28,686 nt of DNA from Actinomycetes bacterium (GCA_023389745.1 JAEWED010000181.1:1-28686); one strand, 5' to 3'. Shown: positions 9,261 to 16,741, counted from the first letter of the stretch. Program-made: numbers and translations. The notes: generated from the letters alone by a model not told the origin.

Positions 9261-9701
9261 CTGCTCAGCTCGGTCGGGTTTGGACCGGCTGGAGCTTTCG
9301 AGAGGGCCGCCGAGTCAGCTTCTCGGCGATAGCGCGAAGCAAGCAACTCCGACCATCACCCACGCCGCATGGTCAAGCGCCGGTCGGAGACAACCGAGCG
9401 AGTCGCCCAGCGTCAGCGACATCGAGACCGGTGGCTGCTGTACCGACGCAGCGGACAGGACGAGCTCGCTGGTGGCTGGGTCGACGGTGACCGTGTGCAC
9501 GATCTTCGGGCCGCCACTGACGAACTGCCCGTTCTCGGCGACGAAGCTCCGTCAGTGGCAGAACGCCTTGTCGAACTTGAACACGCGCTGTCGAAATCTC
9601 CCATTGCCGCGACCTACGTTCTGCCCTGCACCTGCGACCCGGGCGCCGCTCGGACGCCCGTTGTGGAACTGGCATGGCGGGGCGTCAGTTCTGCCGGCCG
9701 C
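9261..9701. other. Convergent intergenic region without a convincing gene
   Basis: This lies between the ends of the restriction gene and the leftward operon. No frame has a ribosome site with a coherent protein. On the minus strand a reading from about 9663 to 9315 looks partly protein-like ('FRQRVFKFDKAFCH', stop, 'RSFVAENGQFVSGGPKIVHT') but is broken by a TGA near 9550, so it may be a decayed gene. Confidence 0.4.
9268..9290 (+). terminator. Possible terminator hairpin after the restriction gene
   Basis: CGGTC at 9271-9275 pairs with GACCG at 9283-9287 around a 7-base loop; AGC/GCT extends the stem past one bulged T. It starts eight bases after the stop codon. The T-run is poor, so confidence is low. 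Confidence 0.35.
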
Positions 9702-10070
9702 TCAAGCGTCGCGGTCCGCGCTGACCCTCACCCAGCGAACACGACCCCGATCGAGCCAGAAGTGGCATCGCATCTCGTTCGATTCGAAGTCGATCGAGGG
9801 TCGGAGGCTTGGCCGGCGTTCACAACCGGTCAGGGTCCATCCCGGTGCGACTCGATGAGGGCGGATGCGGACTTGGAGGCGGTGTCCATGGCCGCAGGGG
9901 CACTCCATTACTGCCCAGACCGGTGGATCGCCGGCGAGCGCAAGGACGTGGCGGTTGATCTGCGCTGGGAGCGCTGCGGTGGACGGGTACCGCCGGATCT
10001 TGTGGATCTTGGGTGTGTGATGCCGGTGCCGACGCCACCAGTCAACCATCCGACAGGTCAGATGTGTCAT
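9702..10070 (-). CDS. DUF6527-like cysteine-rich protein, last gene of the Ubl operon
   Basis: A 122-aa protein. The start is chosen because its ATG (10070-10068) overlaps the TGA of the E1 gene as ATGA, the same coupling used elsewhere in the operon; longer open frames reach 10136. The core shows 'CPCGHGH', then a Cys in 'LTGCERRPSL', then 'CHFWLDRGRVRW', the pattern I know from DUF6527 proteins that sit beside bacterial multiubiquitin, E2 and ThiF genes. The Cys/His residues could bind zinc. Position after E1 and E2 suggests an accessory factor of the conjugation machinery, perhaps substrate or E2 binding. That role is inference; no ligase activity is shown. Confidence 0.7.
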   Translation of the reverse strand: MTHLTCRMVDWWRRHRHHTPKIHKIRRYPSTAALPAQINRHVLALAGDPPVWAVMECPCGHGHRLQVRIRPHRVAPGWTLTGCERRPSLRPSIDFESNEMRCHFWLDRGRVRWVRVSADRDA

Positions 10071-11229
10071 GAGGTCCATGTCGTTCCCAAGAAGGGGACA
10101 GTGTCGCCCGCGCCAAGGTTGCGCGGATCTACGCACCAGTGGCCTGGAGCGCCCGGACGTGAGTTGCGTCGGATGTCGCGGTCATGGAACCGGATGATGA
10201 GTTCGCTGGAGGGAGGGTCGTTGTCGAGGGCGAACACTCGTTGAAGCAGTTCGGAGACGGCGTGGGCCGCGACTCCGGTCGTGAAGGTGACGACGGCGGG
10301 GTTTGCCTCACCGAGGCCGACGACGTAGCCCTCGGCGACGCGGTGCGCTCGCTCGTCGGGGGTGAGGATCTCGGCCTGGAGTGCTGAGGCGATGATGCGG
10401 CCGCGGCACTGGAGACAGCCGCCGCCTGGCTCGATAACGGTGACGCGCCTTCGATTCCTCGGAGACGTCCGTTGCTCGAGGTGAGCTTGACGCCCATGTC
10501 GATGACGGGAATCAGGTACCAAGTGGCGAGACGGCCGAGCGTGACGCGGCCTCGGTTGTCGTCGGTGCACCCAAAGATGACGTCGCGGCTAGTAAGCAGC
10601 CGGGCGGTCGCTTCGTCGTTGATGCTGCCCGGCACCGGGGTGAGCGCTGTGCCGAGTCCAATTCTGTCTGCGTTGCGCTCGGCGAGAGCGACCTTCGCCT
10701 CGCCGCGGTCGGTCATGGTGGAGCCGTAGACGCGGGTGACGTTGGATCCGTCATCGTTGATCGTGTCAGGGTCAATTACGACGATGTCACGGACGCCGAG
10801 GCGCACGAGTTGCTCGACCACTGCTGAGCCGGTTCCGCCAGCGCCGACGACGCCGACTCGCAGGTTGCGAAGGAGGCGCTGGCCATCGACCCCGAACGCG
10901 CGTATCTGACGGTCGTACACGTCGTCACCCGGTTCGTGGTCGTCGGGCAGAACAAGCGGCCAACTCGGGCCGGCGATCCGAACTCCTCCGGCTGGGACTG
11001 GACCGCTGGGTCCGGGAAGATGCCCGGCGATGGTGTTCGAGGTGCACGTGAGCCCGTCCACACCGAGTGGAACGACGACCTCGCCCGGTTGTGGTTTGTA
11101 ACCGAGTCGCTGCGCGATGAGGAGCACTCCGTTCGCGCTGGCTACCGGTCGCGCGGTGACCGCGCGGGCACCCGCGAGGATCTCGCTGTGGAGGTCGCTT
11201 GTAACGACGAGGGTGTGGCGGGTGCTCAT
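10067..11229 (-). pseudogene. E1-like ThiF-family Ubl-activating enzyme, frameshifted
   Basis: ThiF/E1 enzymes adenylate the C-terminal Gly of a ubiquitin-like protein and take it as a thioester. The start ATG (11229) overlaps the E2 stop as ATGA. Residues 1-100 are a poorly recognised N-terminal part. The Rossmann motif GAGGTG is at 129-134, followed by D153, 'SNVTR' (162-166), K179 and 'CTDDNRGR' (221-228). After codon 261 ('LRGIEG') the frame breaks; the family sequence resumes in the next frame with 'RVTVIEPGGGCLQCRGRI' and continues to 'LGTTWTS' at 10067. The span is 1163 nt; one added base gives 1164 nt and a 387-aa product. The lesion is a missing base within 10445-10449. It may be a true mutation or a sequencing error in a GC-rich spot. 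Confidence 0.8.
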
Positions 11230-11621
11230 GCTGCGGCTCGACGGAGACACGTCGTGATGTAGGTGATGTACGTGCGGAGGTCGTCAACTCCCGGGCGCCA
11301 GGCGCCGCCGATGTGTCGCGACCAGCGCTGCCACCGCCGGCCAAGATGGGTCTCGGTGACGTCGGTAGCGGGGATCGGTTGCCCATCGACGCGGGTGACC
11401 GGCGATGCGATCCAGAACATGTCTGGACCCGCATCAGGGAAACCTGGCGGAAGCCGAACAAGCAGTTCGCAGACGGTGGGAGCCAGTCCCACGGCCATCG
11501 GGAAGTCCCTGATCGTCAGGCAAACCATGCCCCCGTCGATGCTCGCCTCCCAGTCGAAGCGCTCGTCCAGGTAGGCCTGGTCCTCCGAGCGAACGAGGGC
11601 GGCGGTGGCGCTGGCGGGCAT
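11226..11621 (-). CDS. E2/UBC-like protein of the prokaryotic E2 family E type
   Basis: A 131-aa protein. The UBC-fold core is suggested by 'CELLVRLPPGFPDAGPDMFW' (51-70), equivalent to the YPxxPP strand-loop of E2s, and by the family hallmark 'RWQRWSRHIGGAWRPGVDDL' (96-115), which I associate with E2-like proteins encoded next to multiubiquitin genes. E2 proteins carry the activated Ubl from E1 to its target. The only cysteines are 34, 51 and 125; none follows the Pro-rich loop where a classical E2 catalytic Cys sits, so the transfer mechanism is unclear. The start ATG is six bases after the Ubl stop and the stop overlaps the E1 start. The four genes Ubl-E2-E1-DUF6527 are thus translationally coupled. 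Confidence 0.75.
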   Translation of the reverse strand: MPASATAALVRSEDQAYLDERFDWEASIDGGMVCLTIRDFPMAVGLAPTVCELLVRLPPGFPDAGPDMFWIASPVTRVDGQPIPATDVTETHLGRRWQRWSRHIGGAWRPGVDDLRTYITYITTCLRRAAA

Positions 11622-11627
11622 GACGGG

Positions 11628-11921
11628 TCAGCCGGGGTTGATGTCTCGGCTGGAGCTGTAAAAGCCCGTGCCGTCGCGGAGCTTGATCCGTTCCTTGTCG
11701 TCGACGAGGTTGTCCTCGTCTCCTGGGATCTCCTGCCAGAGGTCGTAGTCCGGACCGATGTCGGGGTCGGCGAGACGGCGGAGTTGTGCGCCCGTGAGCG
11801 AACGGGATGGCGCCCGGTACTTCTTGCTGTCGATGACGATGGTCAGCTTTTCTCCGGGGCGGAGCTCGTCACCGTCCTTGTCGTGGTCAGGGGGACGAAC
11901 GTCCTCGGTGGCCTTGGCCAT
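11628..11921 (-). CDS. Ubiquitin-like protein, multiubiquitin family, single domain
   Basis: A 97-aa protein, the likely modifier of the conjugation system. The ATG at 11921 is preceded by AGGAG with an eight-base spacer, so the longer frame from 11966 is rejected. An acidic, disordered N-terminus (1-24) is followed by one beta-grasp domain: 'KLTIVIDSKKYRAP', 'LTGAQLRRLA', 'YDLWQEIPGDEDNLVDD' and 'IKLRDGTGFYSS', the signature of the multiubiquitin family (PF14452 as I recall it). It ends ...DINPG with a terminal Gly, so it could be activated by E1 without prior trimming. No JAB peptidase gene is visible in the operon. It lies 83 bases after the ATPase gene. Confidence 0.85.
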   Translation of the reverse strand: MAKATEDVRPPDHDKDGDELRPGEKLTIVIDSKKYRAPSRSLTGAQLRRLADPDIGPDYDLWQEIPGDEDNLVDDKERIKLRDGTGFYSSSRDINPG

Positions 11922-12004
11922 TGCGATGCTCCTGTTCTGGGCCGGACGTCGGCCCTCGCCACGCATCTACGTCGGACCGCGGCGGTCCGTCCAGGTCGCG
12001 GCGA

Positions 12005-13780
12005 CTAATTCGGAACGCGCGCGTTTCGCAGCATGCGGAGCTGCACGGGGTGGTCGGCTTGGGCTTCGAGTCGGCGGGCCAACTCGTCCTCGTACGTCGT
12101 GATCACGATCTGGGCGATCCCATCGGGGGCGGTCAAGAGTGCGAGTGTCTCGGCGACGTAGATGCGTGAGAACGGATCGAGATGTTCGAGCGGCTCGTCG
12201 ATCCAGATGAAGGGGATGTCAGTCGTCGCGGCGATGGTCGTGAGCCGCATGAGGATCTTGGCAATGACCTTCTCGCCGGAGCTGAAGGACTCGAACGGCA
12301 ACGGGTCACCGTCGTCGTCATAGGTGCGAGCGAGGTGGCCCTTGTGGTCAAGCTGCAGGCCAGGACGGTCGGGGAAGAGTCCCTCCCACCGCCGGTTGAC
12401 CTGGTCTCGAAGCGGGCTGATCTGCCTCGTCAGGACCTCGTCGATGGTGCGGTCGAGCGCATGGACGCTGGCTTCGAGAAGTCCTGCTTGTTCGTAGAGT
12501 CGGACCGGGTCGGGGTTGTCTGCGCTGGCCGCGAGTTCGTTGGCCCGTTCGCTCGCGACGAACGCCTTGGCGCGAGCCTGTTCTGCGTCGGTCTTGGCAG
12601 CCTTGGCCTTCGCCGAAGCATCGTCGGCGGCAGCGCGCAGCGCGTCGATGTCGGCACGTGGAGCCGCTGGCTGGTCCGGTCGTTCACCGAGTTCAACGAC
12701 GCGTCGCCGCAATCGGCTGATGTCGGACGCCGCGTCCTCTTCCGCTGCCGGATCGAGGGCGGCCAACTCGGTCCTCGCAGAATCCTTGTCGGCTTGGTGG
12801 GCGTGCTCGGCGTGGTCACGGCTGGCGTCGTCGAGAGGGCGCCGACAGACCGGGCACTCAGCTGCAGCGGTGTGGAGGCGTTCCAGCGAGGCTTCGATCG
12901 ACGAGATGCGCTCGTTGAGCGCTGCTCGGCGTTCGGCGTCTCGAAGCTGTTGGGCGCGAGCGCCGGCCTCAGCTGTCTGGAGGAGTTGATCCAGGTCTGC
13001 GTCCGGCGGTGTGGCACCGAGCAGGTTCTCGATGTCGGCGAGTAGGGCAGCGCTCGCTGTCTGCCAGTCGTCGAGTCGCTGTTGCGCGAGGACCTCGCGT
13101 TCAGCTGCGGCGGCTTCCTCGACAGCGTGGCGAGCGGCCTGTTCGGCCGAGTCAGCGGCCTCGGTCGCCTCTTGGGCAAGGCCTTCTTGCTCGGCCGCGC
13201 TCGCCTCCGCCTGCGCGAGTTCAGCTGCGCCGGCCTTCACCTGCTTCTTCGCCGCCCGAGCTTGGCTGTCGAGTTGGCTGGCGGCGGCCGCCGCACTCGC
13301 CTTCGCCTCGCGAAGCTCATCGAGGGAGTAGAGCCGGACGAGGTGGCCTTCGAGGTCGGGCTCGCCCGACTCTAGGAGCAGCTGGTCGGTGAGGAACGCT
13401 GACCGGTGCAGGAAGTGGGCATCGGCGCGCCATGCGGCGGCGATCCAGTCCAGTGCATCCAGGATGGGCTTCTCGTCGCGCCCGATCGTGGCTGACCCTT
13501 CCAAGGTCGGGGTGGCGGCTCGGCCCTGATTGAGAGAGCGGGTGATGGTGACGTCGGTCCCGTTAACCCGTAGGTCAACGGTCACCGTCGTGGACGCGCT
13601 GAGCCGGCGCATGAGGCTGCGAGCGGGTTTCGCATTCGGGTCGAGCACCCAACGCACGGCCTCCACGAAGGAGCTCTTGCCGATCCCGTTGCGAGCGACG
13701 AGGAAGGTCGTTCCTGGAGGTACCTGAAGGTCGAAGCTGTCGTAGGCCTTCCAGTTCAGTAGTCGGACGCGGGTGATCAC
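12005..13780 (-). CDS. Rad50/SMC-like ATPase with zinc-hook motif
   Basis: A 591-aa ABC-type ATPase. Walker A is 'ARNGIGKSS' (29-37) after an N-terminal strand typical of RecF/SbcC proteins. A central Ala/Glu-rich coiled coil (about 125-460) contains a CPVC at 309-312, the Rad50 zinc hook, flanked by heptad-rich arms. The ABC signature 'SFSSGEK' lies near 496-502 and Walker B with D-loop 'FIWIDEPLEHLD' near 522-533. Such proteins dimerise on DNA ends or loops, often with a nuclease; no obvious Mre11-like nuclease gene is nearby. It is shorter than SbcC or Rad50 (about 900-1300 aa), as in several defence ATPases. Its ATG overlaps the stop of the previous gene as ATGA. It could be the effector or sensor of the operon, or a conjugation target (inference). 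Confidence 0.85.
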   Translation of the reverse strand: MITRVRLLNWKAYDSFDLQVPPGTTFLVARNGIGKSSFVEAVRWVLDPNAKPARSLMRRLSASTTVTVDLRVNGTDVTITRSLNQGRAATPTLEGSATIGRDEKPILDALDWIAAAWRADAHFLHRSAFLTDQLLLESGEPDLEGHLVRLYSLDELREAKASAAAAASQLDSQARAAKKQVKAGAAELAQAEASAAEQEGLAQEATEAADSAEQAARHAVEEAAAAEREVLAQQRLDDWQTASAALLADIENLLGATPPDADLDQLLQTAEAGARAQQLRDAERRAALNERISSIEASLERLHTAAAECPVCRRPLDDASRDHAEHAHQADKDSARTELAALDPAAEEDAASDISRLRRRVVELGERPDQPAAPRADIDALRAAADDASAKAKAAKTDAEQARAKAFVASERANELAASADNPDPVRLYEQAGLLEASVHALDRTIDEVLTRQISPLRDQVNRRWEGLFPDRPGLQLDHKGHLARTYDDDGDPLPFESFSSGEKVIAKILMRLTTIAATTDIPFIWIDEPLEHLDPFSRIYVAETLALLTAPDGIAQIVITTYEDELARRLEAQADHPVQLRMLRNARVPN

Positions 13781-15087
13781 GTCGGGTCCTCCTCGGCGAG
13801 GTCAGTGATCTTCGCCGGGTCGAAGTCCCCCTCGAGCGCTCCTTGCAGGACCGCTGCGAGGCGATCGGCACGGGTTGCGGCGGTTCGCCAGCCTTGGCGC
13901 TTCTCTCCTCGGACGTTCGCGGTTCCGAGTTCTGAGGCCGCTTCGCCGGCGAACTGTTGCAGTAGTTCGGCGACGTTGACTCGTTCGACGCGCCCCGTGT
14001 CGGACGCGGACGGGACGTTCCAGGCCTCGCGAACCCCGAGGAACTTGAGCACGCTGTCGCGAAGTCCATGGGTATCGACGAATGGCTGCCGACTCGGGGC
14101 GCCGCTTGGCAGGGCGAAGCCCTCATAGAGGTTCTCCGGCGCGTAGAGATCCACCGTCGTTCCTTCGCGCGGGCAGATGACAAGCGCCGAGAGGTGCCAG
14201 CGAAGCACGAGGCTGCGCGCTGCGACGAAATCTGAGTCCGACACCAGTCCTGCTGGCGTCCCGATGACCGCCAGAACTTGGTAGCGGCGGCGGATCTCGC
14301 CGAGCGCGACCCACTCTGATGGACACTCGGACAACGCTGAGCACGGCTCGATGGTGAGTCCCTCCGCCTGGAGGTCATCGAGATCCTGTCGGAACGTCGG
14401 ATAGTCCGTGCCCGCAATGACTGGAGGATCGATCGGTTGGCCTGGATTGTCGGCGCCGTCGGCGTCATTCTCGATCGGTGCGAGTTGGGTGAGCCGGTCA
14501 GCGATGTACTGGCGGATCTCGTGTCTAGGGTCGGCGGGGCCCTCCAGCTCGGAACCCCGGGTGACGCCGGGATCACCAGCATCGATGTGCAGGAGGTCTA
14601 CGGCGCGCAGGGGCACCACACGGCTCCGCAACGTCCGCGTTGGCAGACTCGAGAGCATGCCGTCGTAGACGGCGATGGGGACACCGAGCGGGGAAGCGCT
14701 CGCGTCGAGTACCAGCGTCCCGATGTCGGCGACCTCCACGTCGAAGGTCACGGGCACGGCTACGAGCCCGAGGTCCAGGTCGAGCACTTTCCGAATCAGG
14801 ACCATCGCGGGCTCGTCCCCCACAGTGAGCCACAGGTCTCCTTCTTGAACCTCCTCGACTGGCGCATCAACGGTCTCGATGACACCAAAGGCTGGCGCTT
14901 CGACGTCGCTGAGCTCTGTGAGGGCGACGGGCGGCGCAGCTCGCAGGCGCTGACGCTTGATGCGACACAACACGCAAGCGGCGAGGTGCTCCTCGATGGC
15001 TTGCGAGGCAGCGGCATCGAGAGCGCCTTCGACGAGATCCAGGAGATCGGTGTCGAGGGGATGAAGGTTGGATGCGTGGGCAGACAT
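13777..15087 (-). CDS. Anti-sigma-type zinc motif protein with large unknown C-terminal region
   Basis: A 436-aa protein. The N-terminus 'DLLDLVEGALDAAASQAIEE' plus H34-x3-C38-x2-C41 is the zf-HC2/ZAS pattern of anti-sigma factors, without a membrane segment afterwards. The rest (about 60-436) is not recognised. It has a beta-rich part ('GDLWLTVGDEPAMVLIRKV'), a central part with 'QYIADRLTQLAP', and a C-terminal part ending in 'LEGDFDPAKITDLAEEDPT'. The ATG at 15087 is 10 bases after the sigma-like gene and the stop overlaps the ATPase start (ATGA). The context suggests it binds the sigma-like protein encoded just upstream, and perhaps the ATPase as well. It is cytoplasmic. Function is inferred from the zinc motif and gene order only. 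Confidence 0.6.
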   Translation of the reverse strand: MSAHASNLHPLDTDLLDLVEGALDAAASQAIEEHLAACVLCRIKRQRLRAAPPVALTELSDVEAPAFGVIETVDAPVEEVQEGDLWLTVGDEPAMVLIRKVLDLDLGLVAVPVTFDVEVADIGTLVLDASASPLGVPIAVYDGMLSSLPTRTLRSRVVPLRAVDLLHIDAGDPGVTRGSELEGPADPRHEIRQYIADRLTQLAPIENDADGADNPGQPIDPPVIAGTDYPTFRQDLDDLQAEGLTIEPCSALSECPSEWVALGEIRRRYQVLAVIGTPAGLVSDSDFVAARSLVLRWHLSALVICPREGTTVDLYAPENLYEGFALPSGAPSRQPFVDTHGLRDSVLKFLGVREAWNVPSASDTGRVERVNVAELLQQFAGEAASELGTANVRGEKRQGWRTAATRADRLAAVLQGALEGDFDPAKITDLAEEDPT

Positions 15088-15097
15088 CGCAAAGGTG

Positions 15098-16051
15098 TCA
15101 GTACGTCGGATCGGTCATGGTCATCCAGGAGTCCGTCCACACTCGCGCGAGTTCAAGAACCGCGTCGGCCACGAACTGCCCATCCTCCTCGTCTTCGAGA
15201 TGGTCCTTCAGGATCGTCACGGCACGATTGCGGATCAATGCCGCGGACGAGCCGCTCACGCCAAGCATCGGACCTAGACGCGCCACGGGGACACCGGGCA
15301 ATCCGATCGAGATGCGTTCGGCGTCGTTCAACTGGCTGAACACTTCAGCGGCGCGCAGGTCGCGTACCGCGGTAGTGCTCGTGGTGTCGGGCGATGAGGT
15401 ATAGCCCTCCGGAGGGTCGAGGGCTGCAGCCTCGATCGACAGGGGAGCGCCACCGAGTCCGAGCCGTCGGGCCGCCACCTGGGCGAGGGTCCCGACGCTG
15501 AGCGCTCCACCGGCTGCCGAGAGGATGCCGGTCGCGAGGCGGACGACGGAGTCCGCGTCAAGGTCCGGGCTCCTTCTCGACCCAGTCATCCAAGCCGCGG
15601 GCACGCGAACGTCGATCAAGGACGCAGCTGCGACGAGCGCGTCGATGTCGACCGCAACCGCCGCGTCCGGCATGCCAACGAGCGCCCAGCTACGGCCGCG
15701 CCGCTCGACGAGCGCGCTGGTGCCAAGGACCTCATTGAAGCGGAGCACTAGCCGGCCGACCGGCGTTCGGCGTCCCGAGTCGGCCAGGAAGTTCTGAACG
15801 GTCGCCTGCAGTCGCCGTCTCAGCGCATCATCGGTTCGACAGTGCGTCTCGAGGTCTACCAGTCGCCGTGGCGTGGTCGGGTTCGCGAGGAAGTCGGCGA
15901 CCGTGGTGGCGACAGCGGTCGCGTCCCATCGGGTGTGGCCTTCGGGAGCGGGGAAGTTACGGGCCACCGCCACCGCCCGGACCGTGCGGTGCAAGAGGTC
16001 GAGGAAGGCATCACCAAGTTCGTGAGCGCGAAGCTCTCCGATCGCGCTCAC
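15098..16051 (-). CDS. Sigma-factor-like protein with C-terminal HTH
   Basis: A 317-aa protein. The GTG at 16051 overlaps the previous stop as GTGA and is chosen over longer frames. The N-terminal third is helical ('AFLDLLHRTVRAVAVARNF', 'DDALRRRLQATVQNFLAD', 'GRLVLRFNEVL'), recalling sigma region 2. Residues about 238-285 read 'FSQLNDAERISIGLPGVPVARLGPMLGVSGSSAALI...', close to the sigma region 4 helix-turn-helix (L-S/N-x-x-E-R ... lgvS.s.a...r.ra...L). The next gene has an anti-sigma-type zinc motif, which strengthens the reading. It may switch on the operon or a wider response, or be a DNA-binding adaptor. The middle region (100-235) is unrecognised. Call is moderate. Confidence 0.5.
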   Translation of the reverse strand: MSAIGELRAHELGDAFLDLLHRTVRAVAVARNFPAPEGHTRWDATAVATTVADFLANPTTPRRLVDLETHCRTDDALRRRLQATVQNFLADSGRRTPVGRLVLRFNEVLGTSALVERRGRSWALVGMPDAAVAVDIDALVAAASLIDVRVPAAWMTGSRRSPDLDADSVVRLATGILSAAGGALSVGTLAQVAARRLGLGGAPLSIEAAALDPPEGYTSSPDTTSTTAVRDLRAAEVFSQLNDAERISIGLPGVPVARLGPMLGVSGSSAALIRNRAVTILKDHLEDEEDGQFVADAVLELARVWTDSWMTMTDPTY

Positions 16052-16404
16052 AGGAACGTTCCCATCACCCAAGCCAGCTCCTCCTCGCTCAACACGAGGC
16101 CCACCTCGCTGACCATGCTCACCGTCCACAGCGCCGTGCTAGCGCTCCGTACTTCGCAGAACCACCCCTCTTGGAGGCCCACCTCGGGGTGAGCATCGTG
16201 GAACACACCCGTCCGCGCCGATGTCGACCGTCGCACCACCACGAGGTCCGGCCTGCCCGGCTCAGGAAGCGCCACGACGACGTAGGGCCGACGGGGCTTC
16301 GGATCGTCCCGCCCGAACACATCGCGGCAGACCCAGTACAGGCCGCCGAGATCAGGAGGCCAGTACTCGCGCAGAAGATCGAGGCCGTCAGGAATGTCGA
16401 TCAA
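16048..16404 (-). CDS. MazF/PemK-like protein, first gene of the operon
   Basis: A 118-aa protein. It starts at TTG (16404) with AGGCGG just upstream; no ATG fits. The pattern 'GLYWVCRDVFGRDDPKPRRPYVVVALP....RPDLVVVRRST' and the ending 'VSEVGLVLSEEELAWVMGTFL' resemble the beta-barrel fold of MazF/PemK proteins, with the usual late 'l..e....v.g.l' helix. MazF family members cut mRNA; however, the typical R-P-V-V-V core is altered and no antitoxin gene is adjacent, so toxicity is uncertain. Its stop overlaps the start of the sigma-like gene. The leading position and tandem repeats 26 bases upstream suggest the operon promoter lies in front of it. Confidence 0.55.
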   Translation of the reverse strand: MIDIPDGLDLLREYWPPDLGGLYWVCRDVFGRDDPKPRRPYVVVALPEPGRPDLVVVRRSTSARTGVFHDAHPEVGLQEGWFCEVRSASTALWTVSMVSEVGLVLSEEELAWVMGTFL

Positions 16405-16741
16405 TTCCGCCTGCGTTCAGTTCTGTAGGCCACGAGGTACCACGAGGTAGGTGGTCTGGTCGCTGCGCAACTTGGATCATCAAGCAGGCCTCTACGTCGG
16501 AACGGATGGATTCGTCCGACGAGATCGCCCGGGTGCGAGGCAGCCGAACAGACCGATATCTCGCCCATGGCCCCAGCCCGCGAGCAACCCGCAGAAGGGG
16601 CGCGAGCGCGACGCGGCTGCTTGTCGGCGACTCGGCACGGCGATGGTCAGAATGGGGGAGCCCCTTCCCAAAGCTCACGGCGCAAGGGTAGACCTCAGCG
16701 CTGCTCCAAGGGACGAGCTCACGAGAGTGTTCCCAGGGTTG
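16405..16741. other. Upstream region of the Ubl operon
   Basis: No gene is supported. It includes the tandem repeat at 16430-16449 and probably the leftward operon promoter, although I cannot pick convincing -35/-10 boxes. The right part is open in plus frames and may be decayed integrase sequence leading into the recognisable fragment at 16742. Confidence 0.4.
16430..16449. promoter_or_regulatory. Tandem 10-bp repeat upstream of the operon, possible operator
   Basis: CCACGAGGTA occurs twice head to tail (16430-16439 and 16440-16449). It lies 26-45 bases before the first codon of the leftward operon, a position where a repressor or the operon's own sigma-like protein could bind. Confidence 0.45.

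Noticed and set aside
9369..10244. A 291-codon plus-strand open frame between the restriction gene and the operon
   Set aside because: More than half lies antisense to DUF6527 and the end of E1, which are supported by motifs and ATGA coupling. There is no ribosome site and no recognisable motif.
10440..10455. Programmed ribosomal frameshift in E1
   Set aside because: No slippery heptamer or downstream structure is evident at GGCGCG; a mutation or sequencing error is simpler.
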